64,000 bases of DNA from Xiphydria camelus (taxonomy: Eukaryota > Arthropoda > Insecta > Hymenoptera > Xiphydriidae), in assembly GCA_963678675.1 (NCBI GenBank), contig OY783193.1, positions 7,557,394 to 7,621,393 of the forward strand, in the 5' to 3' direction. The translations under genes were made by a program, and so were the position numbers. The notes under the pieces were generated by a model, which did not search any database, was not told the DNA's origin, and saw nothing but the letters and a program-made list of their open reading frames with translations. Shown piece by piece: positions 17,201-28,000 of the stretch (the first letter of the stretch is position 1; each line of letters starts with the position of its first letter).

Positions 17201-19071
17201 AAATTTAATTTCGAGACGAGAATATACAATAGCTGGGCGATATATGCGGATTTTACAGAAATCAAATTCACACAGAACGAACTATCAAAATACGATATGT
17301 ATGAAATCGAGAATTCGTTAAGTTGAACGGGATGGTCCAGAGAATAAGTGTAGAAATTGAAAAAAAAAAAAGTGCAACCCTCGTAAAAAATTATGATGCT
17401 TGAAGCATTTGGAGGTGTAAGATAAAGAGAAGGAATCTCCTTGAGTGTAAGGATACAATATTTTTATTCAAAGCTGTAAATGTATGAGTTATATTGATAA
17501 ATAAATAAGTCGGTTGTGCCATAGATCGTAAGTTTGTGAAATTTTGTGACTTCTAAGACATAATTTTTCTGCTTATTAAAACGCATTATCTTTTTAAACA
17601 TTGTTATTACAGCGAGTATTACTACTCTTGGCTCTTGTATGATATGCATCCTCTGTTAAAGTTGCAGGATTCCCAAAATATCAGCAAACTAATGAGCGTC
17701 GATGCAGCCATCACTTAGAAACCAAAAATCGCAATAACTACAGTAGAAATGATAAGGTCCGCGAGAGAAAACATCAAATTTTTGATAAACATTATTATAT
17801 ACAATATATGGAGAATGATGATGACTTCCTGAAATGTATAAAATGGAATCAGTAGAGTTACAGGTTACACGTAGTTCTTTTTGTCATTGGCTCCAATGGA
17901 GGCTGAGCTTGTAAAGTAACAGTATTTATCAGGTTTTAAATATCTGTAGTCACTTTTCACCACGACTGTACAAGTTCGTGAGTTTCTATACTTAATCTCG
18001 CGATTATTCTGTTTAACTTAACGTGCATTCGACAATTTGCTAAGTGTGAATTTCAACTTCCCATATAATATTCGTACGCACTGCTCAACTATTCTACACT
18101 CACTTTCGCGTTAAACCTTTGCCTATACATAATGTAGATATTCTTGCCGAACAGAATTTGGTGCTTAAGGTGTACCATATATCCACATTCAAATCGAGCA
18201 CACCTTTATACTGAAGTGGAATAACAAAGACCGTCCGCGAGCATGCTCCGGAGCACATCCGGTTAATATAAAAAGGACTACCTTAAAGATAATACTTTTT
18301 TGTACTAGAGTATCAAATTCGCCCTGATAAATGGTGAACTGTAACATTCATGAACCGTCAACTTGTTCAGAAAAACATGTGGCTATCATCAGGTAGTGGT
18401 ATATCATCAGGAAGAAGAGTAGCAATACTCATAGCATTAACGTCAATAATCGCGAATGATTATTCGGTAAAGTTTCGATTGTTTTTAAGTTGCATTTTTA
18501 TTTTTTAACTAGCTCACAAAGTACAAAAAGTACCAGGGATGTCTTCAGGATGTCTTGTTATAAATTTATGAATTGTTGCGGATTATTTCACTAATATTTA
18601 AGAGCTCATAAAAAATAAATCAGAGATCATCAGGATATTAATAATGAATTAGTAACTTAATAGGAATACATTTATTTACGTTAATTATACAGACTGTCAA
18701 TTTATCCAGGGAGCTTGGATGTGTGGCCTACCCTATTTAGTCTCTATCGACTAACGCTATAATACTATTGTTAATGGAACTAGCAGAGATCTAGTAATTA
18801 TGTCATGCAAACATTGTCCCCGTATTTGTCATTCATTATCCACATTTCGAAGAGATTCGAATTGAAAGACACTTATCCGTAATATAAAAACCACAAATTT
18901 ACTTTCCTTATATCCAGATTTTGATAAAATCACATTCTAAGTGACAACTCGCCTTGCAGTTGCTCTTTTAGTACAAAAAATGAAGCGTTATTATTGGGGA
19001 TCTCGCATCGACAGCTGATATGAACCACCTTTGTGGTTTGAAAAGTTTCAAGCACTGGTGATAATTCAAAC

Positions 19072-19077
19072 TTTATT
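19072..19077 (-). terminator. Candidate poly(A) signal of the DNAAF6-like gene
   Basis: AATAAA on the minus strand, about 98 bases past the stop at 19175. Confidence 0.45.
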
Positions 19078-19174
19078 TTGAATACAGTTTTATTCATTTT
19101 GGTTCTACAGGGTTCAAAACTGTAAGATGCCGAACCATATACATATGTAAGTTACTCTTAAAGTATCTCGAATG

Positions 19175-20492
19175 TTAAAAATTCACAGAATCCAGCTCGC
19201 GCATTAATTTCAGAACGACTTCTAAGGTGGATGAGTCTGCGTGCCATTTAGCGGAAGACGTCTTTGGATCTACCGGATGTGGTGTTGGGAGATGTAATCG
19301 ATATCTATGAAGGGGAGTTGTAATTTTAATTATATCGCATAAATATGAGAGAGCTTTGGGATAATATAGTATTACATTATATTCAAATTTATTAAATAAA
19401 TATGAATATAAAATATATATGTTTGTAAAAGAATCTATGGAATCTATTTCCAATAGAAGGTGGTTTGTCAAAAATGTATCACGGGACTGTCGTAGTCCCG
19501 AAACTTTCAAATTATGATACTTTACCTCGCACTGCGTACATCTATAACTTCTGATTCTACTGATAATTCAACCTTCTCCATTGTTTCCCCGGGAAGTTTA
19601 ATAAAAATAGAGAGCCATTCGCAAGATGCGGTACTCGGAGTTTTAAAGCCCATCTGAATATTAAATTTCAGTCTATTACTGACTTTTATTGAGAGCTATT
19701 TCAATGCATTTTTTTGAAGCTGATGATCTATTTTCGGAAGAACTTTAACATTAATTGTGAAGAGACTTTCAAGCCCTCTAAAACGCTATAATCAAGCATT
19801 TTGAAATCGAAGATGTTAAATTTCAGTATAGAATTTCACGCGCCATTTTACGTAATAAATAATTATACCCAGACGGCATAAAGCTAGAAAACATGTCTTT
19901 AAGAGTCCATCACGCGTTTGAGTTAAACATGAAAGCATTTTCAGAGCGACCTAAGGCATTTTTTAAGAATTCTTTGTGTTGCCTGGATACATACCCCAAG
20001 AAAGACATCCTCAGTTGTTACTGCTTGTTTAAAATTCATCTCATACTCGGGAATTTCACGCGGATCTAGATTTTCAAGAGTTTGAGTAGTAACTACTTCT
20101 GAAGGATGCCATATGTCATCTCCCTTCCCTTTCAGTAAAGCATGAGGTCTCACATGTTCTTGCGACACTTTTTCCGACGTGTCTATATTACCGGTTCCTA
20201 TTATAAGAGTATTCTAGTCACATAATGATGTGCTTTTCAGTTTTTCCATTACAGTATGTAGTTCGATACGTTAAGATTTTGCAAGCATGACATACAGTAC
20301 TACCGTGATGATAACCACGTCTGATGATCTATCAAATTTGAGGGTAATTATAATTTAATGTTGACATTTTTACGCACCTATCTTTTTACCACCACCTTGT
20401 GGCAAATCATCATCTGTCTCCGAGTCTTCTTTTGACGGAACTATTAATTCTTGCAAGGCCTTAATCTCATTATAGCTGAAGGCTCCATCCAT
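19175..20492 (-). CDS. DNAAF6/PIH1D3-like axonemal dynein assembly factor
   Basis: Predicted 191-residue protein from four exons (minus strand order): 20492-20378, 20197-19995, 19653-19526, 19304-19175. Splice phases are consistent throughout. It matches the PIH1D3 (DNAAF6) family: an acidic N-terminus, the DDIW motif, REIPEYEMNFKQAVTTEDVF followed by LG, a central IKLPGE segment typical of PIH CS-like domains, and the terminal block HPVDPKTSSAKWHADSSTLE through MRELDSVNF. Family knowledge: the protein works with HSP70/HSP90 in the cytoplasm to preassemble dynein arms. In insects that implies sperm flagella and chordotonal cilia. Length is close to vertebrate PIH1D3 (about 210). The start ATG at 20492 is the first in frame; a second candidate four bases away (20488) is out of frame. 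It lies in tandem downstream of the OTUD6B gene. Confidence 0.9.
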
Positions 20493-21945
20493 TTTCAATA
20501 AATGAAATCGTCTACTTGATTCTATATTAATTACTAGCTACTCTCGCTCATTCACTTCAGTCCTTTTTTGAGAGAACTAATTCACGTTATCCTCACCAAT
20601 AATACGGCATATTCAAATAATTATTCTTATTATAATCTGAATATTACATGTGGGCGTATATAAAACTGCTATTCATCTTTCCTGCTGTTATAACTCTAGA
20701 CGGTATTGCAGAACGGTTTTATCAATAAACCGTAGTCATGGTTACGGACAAGTATGCATATATGTATCTAGTATCCGCATTTAAATAAATGAAAATCGTC
20801 TTATCGACGAGAGTCGATACTTAGGTATAAAGCGGGGTTCTACCTGCAGAGCGGCGCCGCGCGACCGACGGGGTAGTGTCAAAAGGGTTGAAATAAATCA
20901 GACTGTCCTACGTGCGAGATTTAAAGTGGTGCGCCCGTTTTACGAGCGGCCTACGCGGTCAAACTATTTAAGAAAACCGCTTTTTATCTTCTGCATGGAT
21001 TTTCTCAACTACGACATGGAAACTGACCCAAATATTGTGTATACGTATGACACTAGTCGCGACAACCGCAAATGCCGCCTCTACCGCGCGGTGCCGTTCA
21101 GCTAGAACACCGCGTAATGCTTAACTAACTTTGGAGAACTTTGATTTCGTATCAATATTTGGCAAGGTAAAAAAGGCTTTTCAGAAGCGATTTGCACATC
21201 TAAAGTTCGTAAAGGAGAAATGATATTCAACAGGGACACCGTGACTTGGAAAACCCTACGTACATTCGTATCAAATGACTTTGATCGACTTGCTTTTGAT
21301 TTACGAGTTTAAAAATCAATGACTGTACGTGTAGTTGAAAAAATTAATTTTACCCATCATCAGTCCAAACACTCGTAGATTGAAAATGGATCAGTTAAAA
21401 TCATTAAACGTGAGTGGACTAGAAGCGCGCTTCTATCTTATGAGCAGGGTATAAGAAGTAAAATACGTTGGAATGAGAAATAAATATTGAATATAAACAA
21501 TATTTATTTATATTCAGTGAAATATACTATATCAATATTGATAGTACAATGCATATTTTGAGGGCAGGTGACTTACAATATTATATTCATGAAATTAAAT
21601 TTCAAGTGTTTCTTGAATTAAACATCATAGTCTAAATACATTCAGAGGTAATATGGAAATATTAAGATAACATTCAAACACTAGCAGGCAATCAAATAAT
21701 TTTAGAAATAAATAAGAACATATTAGTAGATTTGCTATATGATACAAAATTGTAACTGACAATCTTGGATCTCTTGAATATACCTATAACACATAGTGGC
21801 AGCTTGTTTCAAGAGTTTATATGCATATTTCTTTCTTAAAATACATCTACCATTGTTTGGCATCTTTCCCTCATTTATGTTTCTTTTAATTAGAGAAAAC
21901 TTTAATAAGTATTATAAATGTTCACAACAGTTGAATTTAATTTCA
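20493..21945. other. Spacer between OTUD6B 3' end and DNAAF6-like start
   Basis: It contains the promoter side of the DNAAF6-like gene, a GC-rich TIR element (20832-21113) and AT-rich sequence without coding potential. ATTAAA on the minus strand at 21885-21890 is a possible poly(A) signal for OTUD6B. Confidence 0.5.
20832..21113. mobile_element. GC-rich TIR element near the DNAAF6-like promoter
   Basis: The segment GCGGGGTTCTACCTGCAGAG and following GCGGCGCCGCGCG at 20832-20863 is mirrored, with small gaps, by CGCGCGGTGCCGTTCAGCTA continuing into GAACACCGCG at 21086-21113. Interior about 220 bases, non-coding and notably richer in CpG than its surroundings. It could instead be a CpG-rich promoter patch with chance symmetry. 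Confidence 0.45.
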
Positions 21946-24461
21946 TCAGCTTTCTTCTTCTTTTACATATTGTATAACAGAATTATAATGCGCGCCTAAT
22001 TCATATATATGTCGGTGATATGTTAAAGTCATTTTATTACTTTTGTATTCATCTCCGACAATATAAGGTGCTCCAGTAGCTTGGACGACTTCAATTGGTC
22101 GCTTAAGAACGCGAGAGAGTACTTGCAGCTGAAAAATATTTAATTCATTTAGTCCCCTTACGCGTGCATTCAATATGATAGTCGAAATGTGTGCATTCGA
22201 AAACGGTCAGAACGGGAAGTTACCTCAACCGCACCACCCCATGCATTAGTTTCAGCAACTTCATCACAATATTTTTCATATTGTTCGTGCGATAGCAGGC
22301 TGTCAGATTCTGGATTGGAGAGGAAAGGTAAAAAATCATTCATGTTCTCGCGTAGGTATATTGCAGTTTTGACCCTAAGTTCTTCATGGCCCAGTGGAGT
22401 TTCTCCTATTGCCTTTAGTTGGTGAGCAATAGCATTATAAAGACTGTAAAACAGTATATTTTAGAATAAGTCATTATTGTCCATGGCGTCTATAAATTAA
22501 TCTTACTTAAAAATTTATTGACTTTTCGAAAAGAACCGTTACTTTTTTAAATAAAATGTGCCCATGATGCTAAATAGGAGAACATAAAATAAGTCCTACA
22601 TCATTTAATATTGTTTTGTCACTCAGTGCCAAATACTCGGTTTCACGGGCGTCCTCAACCCCGTCAACCTCGTATTTGACAATTACCGACAAAAAATAGA
22701 ATTCGTTATAAGGGCGTTTCGCGCCGTTTTAACTCGTGTGGTTGCCGCACTCGTTTCACTCGTGCGGAAAACTTCACACTCGTTAAAAACGGCGCTTCAC
22801 GCCCTTATAACGAAAATATCTATTAAATAAGCAATATATAAAATAATATTTTTCGAATTTCTTACAATTAATTTTAAATAAATAGCAAAACGTTGATGAA
22901 CGTAACTTTATGTAACAAAATCTACCATGTATTCACGAATTCACTCCAAGACTGGGTGCGAACTTTGAAGAAGACACGAACCAATGGGGATGCTCTCTCG
23001 TGAAACTTTGGCAACACAATTGTTGGTCCCATTTAGCCTGATTGGTTCGAATTTTAGAGAAGTTTCATAGTCATTAACGTCGAACTAATCAGACTAAAAA
23101 TCAGAAGAGCAACAGATTTGGCGCCTTTCGGATCAGCTTCATAAATAAGCACCCCCGTAGCGAAGTCGGCTTTGTTCCACTACATACCCCCACTATGCTT
23201 AATGATTTGCTTCTTGGTGCAGTAAGGGGTAAGCAGTGGGACTCGGTTCACTAGCTATTTAATTGGTTCATGCATTCAGTGATCTACTTCCCGTTTTGGC
23301 GTCATTGTAATATACACATATATTACATAATGGTCGAATAAGTCCTAAGAGTGAGAAGACTAAATTGATATTAAGCTAATACGTCCTGCTTATTAAGTAA
23401 AAAGATGTTAATTTACCAATGACCATCACTGGGAATGTCATAGATCATGAGATTGCGTTCATAGAGGATTTTCTTTATCGTTTGAGTCTCAACATTTCTC
23501 TTCCCAAAGACATTTTTCTCTTCTTGTTCAATTATTCTCTGATTTCTCTCTTTCTCTGCAGTTGCTTTTTTATCTCTTCGCTTCTGGGCTTTAGATACTC
23601 TGTGACTAGTGTCTACTTCTTCGTTGTTGATAGAAATTTGAATGTCATTCAATGAATCATTATCTTTATTCAACTCGTTAATTGAAACTTGAGATAATTT
23701 TAAATTTGCCATTTCTTCATCTTGTTTTCTATCCAAATTTGATTCCATACGAGCAATTTCTTCTGTTACTTCTCTTTTCTTTTTCTTATCTCCTTTGCAA
23801 ATAGATTTCTTTAGCACTTGTATTTGTCCTACAGAAGATAAGCAAAGCAATGAAGTAAATATTTGTTCAATGAAGTGAAGAACAGAATAAAATCTAGGTA
23901 TATTATCAAATTATTGATGGCAAATCATAAGTGCTTTAAATAAGATTTTTTACTTTGATTTTGGCAATATATACAGATTATGCTTCAGTTTAGAAATCAA
24001 AAAGATACTGCTCTCGAGCAAGGTTTTTAGAAATCAATTTTGAGGACTGTATGAAACTATGTATAATCAAATTCTTTAAAAAAATTATCTTTTCAGCACC
24101 CTTTCCTTATACCCTTCTATAAGCTCTAATAGAAAAATATGAAGATAAGGGGAAATAAAAAGCACTCTTAAACCAAATCAGAACTTGATTCAAGTACAAG
24201 GGGCTAACTCTGTCGATGTAGATAATAACTTTCATGTAATTTTAATGAAGTTAGATCTAGACTGACTTTAGTCGGTACACGTGCTTTAAAGGATTTAAAC
24301 TGAGTCTATACATATTCAAATTTCTGTTAAATATTCAAAAAAAGTCCAGTAATTTTGAAAAAATCATGAAAATAACATCTGTACCAACCTTGTAATTCTT
24401 TTCGTTCTCTTTTATGTTTTTGCACCAATTCTTCAACAACAATTTCTTCAGTCATTTCCAT
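21946..24461 (-). CDS. OTU-domain deubiquitinase, OTUD6B type
   Basis: Predicted 295-residue protein from four exons: 24461-24389, 23828-23417, 22443-22224, 22128-21946. Residues 1-150 are a charged, coiled-coil-like region (EELVQKHKRERKELQG, KAQKRRDKKATAEKERNQR). The OTU domain follows, with the catalytic loop IPSDGHCLYNAIAHQL, the segment NAWGGAVELQVLSRVLKRPI, and the catalytic-histidine block YHRHIYELGAHYNSV. The catalytic Cys codon is split by the intron between exons 2 and 3 (TG at 23418-23417, T at 22443). Family knowledge: OTUD6B cleaves ubiquitin chains and is linked to translation-initiation complexes and the proteasome. Length matches human OTUD6B (about 293). Two in-frame start ATGs lie six bases apart; the first is used. 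It is divergent from ValRS. Confidence 0.94.
22702..22814. mobile_element. Palindromic foldback in the OTUD6B intron
   Basis: TTCGTTATAAGGGCG...GCGCCGTTTTAACTCGTGTG at 22702-22740 is repeated inverted at 22776-22814 with minor differences, around a 35-base loop that also contains short palindromes (CCGCAC/GTGCGG). No coding content. It resembles a very small MITE or foldback. Confidence 0.7.
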
Positions 24462-25095
24462 CTTGAGGTTATTCAAAAGATTTGATATTTTGGTCAGATT
24501 TAGTACAAAGAGAATATGGACTTAATTTACACAGAAACTTAATGATTTTAAGTCATATTAATTTTCTTTGCTTTAATTCGATGTAGTTTTAACCTTGTAC
24601 ATACAATAATCTTTTTAAATCTTTGCGAGATGCAAGATATGTATGTATGTAGAAGAATTCAATAATCAATCAAATCTTAGACAGAACTCACAACTTTAGC
24701 ACGAAGCCAGGAGACGAACTCACTTCACCGACATACCCACATTACATCAGGTATGACCGTGATTACTTTCAGAAGCCCCTAAAGTAGGTACAGTTTCTTG
24801 AACATCAATTGACGTTCACAACGAGCGTCAGTAAAGTCACGTGACATTACTGTATGCCTGCTCCAATCAGAATCTTTAACGAAAGTTACTAAAACGTATT
24901 GTATCGGCGTACCATAGTACATGTGTGTGTAAGTCAACCATGTGCTGTTCCTTTTGACCATTTATGAAAAAGAAATTGCGTTAGTAATGTGTTTTTTGGT
25001 TAGGTTTTCCTAACTAGGTTAACAATTCAAATAATCATTTTCTTACAGTTGATGATTGACATATTATAATAATACCGATAAGTATTCACGTAAAA
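24462..25095. promoter_or_regulatory. Divergent promoter region, OTUD6B / ValRS
   Basis: A 634-base spacer separates the two start codons. It contains the palindrome GTCACGTGAC at 24836-24845, which is the ideal E-box/CLEAR-type core bound by MITF/TFE and USF factors, and a CCAATC box shortly after (about 24872). The TSS positions are unknown. Confidence 0.5.
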
Positions 25096-28000
25096 ATGAT
25101 TGATTCAGAGGTCAATAAGATTAGTGAGAAAGATCCTCCGCAAAAAAGTGCTAAGCAGCTGGAGAAGGAAGCGAAAAAGCTGGCTAAATTGGAGAAATTT
25201 AAACAAAAGCAGGATAAAAAGGATTCCCTTAGTTCAAATAAATCAAAAGAAAAATCAGAAGTACGTACGATTATAAGCTCTTTGTATTTTTGTAAGCTCT
25301 TATTACTTGTTATGTTATCCATATGGGTTTCTTATTAAAACAGGTAGAGGTAAAAAGGAATCACTCCTGCTTCTTTAATTACTTAAGAAATGATGAGAAC
25401 ATATTTAAAAGAAGGTTATTCAATAAAATTGGAAAGTATCACACTAGGGGTCTCACGTATAATTTCTATTTCAGTAAAGCGATAAGAGTCGACGTAACTT
25501 GGACCACCTCAAATATCTTCCTTATTTCAAGTTCTCAAAAAATATGTCAAATAAGAGTTTTATAGTGCCAAGCAAGATATATATAATATCATAGCGTAAC
25601 TTTGAACCTAAAGTATTCTACAACATAATTTTGATTTTAACTTATGCAAAATATGATTGATTACATTATCTATGGATGACTTACATCATAATATAAGACT
25701 TCTCATTACTTAGATGTGTTTAAAAAAGAGACAATTTTTTTCTTTCAGTTCTATTTGTATACGCCTACTAGGAATTAAAGCTCGCTCATAGAATTTATAC
25801 CTATATTACAATGTTTTCGTTTATCATATTAATGTTATACATTTATTCATTTTAGAAACCCGAGAAAAAGAAAGAGTTAAAAGAGTTTGCTGTTTACAAT
25901 ATTAATACATCCCTGGGTGAGAAAAAAGATGTCACCCATCCAATGCCTGATGCTTACAGTCCACAATTCGTAGAAGCCGCATGGTATGCTTGGTGGGAAA
26001 AGGAAGGATTTTTTAAGCCAGAATATAAGGTATGTTGTGCAATCTGTGTAAGAAATGTTCATTCAAAGGGCTTTGGTATACAAATAATATTATTGTAAGT
26101 AAAAGATCATGAATTAACAGGGGGTTGTTACTATTTTGAATTAACTTTGGTATTTTAGACGTAAATAAGGTCATGTGTGATAATTAAACTCACGATAATT
26201 TTTTTCACATTGCGGATGTTGACAATTAATGCCAAACATTGAGTTTAGAGGGAATAAGCGTAAATATAAAAATTAAATAAGCAAATGTACAACCTGTTGA
26301 ATCCTGCAGAAGACAGATAATTTCTCCATAATAGCACATTCACATCACTCATGTACACTGTCCAATGTTTTATATGTTGGAAAATCACATCAGTAACGAC
26401 ACAAGTAAAACTTGTAAATTTAACGGAATATCCATATCCGAAACTAGAGTAGGGTCTGTTTGTCCAAGACTTTCTTGAAAGCAAAAGTTATGTCCAGAGT
26501 AACGACTAGTGAGCGAGAGTTATGCGCGCATTTTATGTTAAATAGTCGTTGAAGCGCACGAATAAAGATGAATAAGGCAAAAGAGATTCAATGTCGATTT
26601 GCCTCTTGATTAAGTAGAAAGGGATAAAAATATGAGACATTCAGAGAAATCAATCGTCAAAGTAGACCGGCACTACTGCCTATCACGCGTACCGCCATGT
26701 TAAACTGCGCGAGTCACGTGGTCACAGCGCGTAATACCATCGTCGGTTTCAGAACCGTGTGTGTGCGAAAGAATAATCTTAAACAACCTATAAGGGAGGA
26801 AAATTAGATGAGTCTTCCAAAGATGACATTTCTGTATTTATCTCCTGATTTTCTCAGGAGTAACTGTAGATGGACTTGAGTGTCTCCCAGAACTCAATTA
26901 AAATTTACGTCTATAGGTTCGCGTCAATTTAATTTAATTTAATTTATAGCTTAATTTCGCTAATACTTATCCCGCTAAGAAATTGCAATACTGTACAATG
27001 ATCGAAAGGATAAATATTGACCAAATTAAGCGTCGGTTAATCTTTATTCTGCCGATTAATGTAGTGCCGACATATTTGTCTGCGAATAAGTATTGCCGAA
27101 ATTGAGTCACACCTCGCACGAACACTTTGAGCGAGGTACACTGTAGAATGAAATATGAAGTAAACGATGAAAATTATTAAAATGCACTTATTTTATTTGA
27201 TTGATGGAATAATATTTTCGTTCGTAAGTCTAAAAATATTGAAAAACGTTTAGCTTAGTCCTTAAAATAGTATGTACATTCTAAAAATTTCTAAAAATGT
27301 TCGTATTAAATAATAATTAAGGGTATTCCGTTCAATCTTCAGAGAAAAAGTATATCAGAGCCAAATCCTAATGGTAAATTCGTAATGATCATTCCACCAC
27401 CCAACGTGACTGGTTTTCTTCATCTTGGGCATGCCTTAACTAATGCTGTAGAGGATGCAATTACAAGATGGTAAGAAAACTAAGAATTAATTACACCATT
27501 ATTTGTGTACGTTTATAATTTTATAAGAAATATGGTTCATACTAGGTTTATTAAGAAAACCAAAGCTCTATATGTATCAGGGTGACTACAAAAACTTAAT
27601 TACAGAATTCCCTAACTACTCCCTGACTTTCCTTGATTATTTTAGATCAAATTTTTTAAGTATTAGCCAATGGAAATTTCGGAAAGGCTCTTACGTCATA
27701 TGTCCTTTTTACGAATGGATTAGGAGTTTTGTATAATCAAATCAACAAAGCTATAAATTATTGTAATACAAGAACACGAGGTTGCAAAAAGATTTATATA
27801 CAAAGAAAGTAACATTGATGATAGACACCCTAATTTTAGTAGATGGGACAGGTGTGCTCTACTACTGGAGATATCTGAAGCAGCAGCGCAAACTCTATTG
27901 TGAAATGTATCAATGGTTAAATTTCGAGAAATTAACTCTACTAAATTTATAATTTTCAATAAAAATCCAAAATTCCCTAACATTTTCCTGGTGGATCAAA

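Larger units (their letters stand above)
6411..19174. other. Long intergenic region, no supported gene
   Basis: The first kilobase or so is probably para 3' UTR and includes a GA-rich tract. The rest is AT-rich and holds TIR elements at 11121-12032, 13526-13686 and 13884-14239, plus a weak 17-bp inverted pair at 9571-9587/9666-9682. Short open frames occur, but none shows family resemblance, splice-supported extension or plausible composition. No tRNA-like cloverleaf was noticed by eye. Confidence 0.55.
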
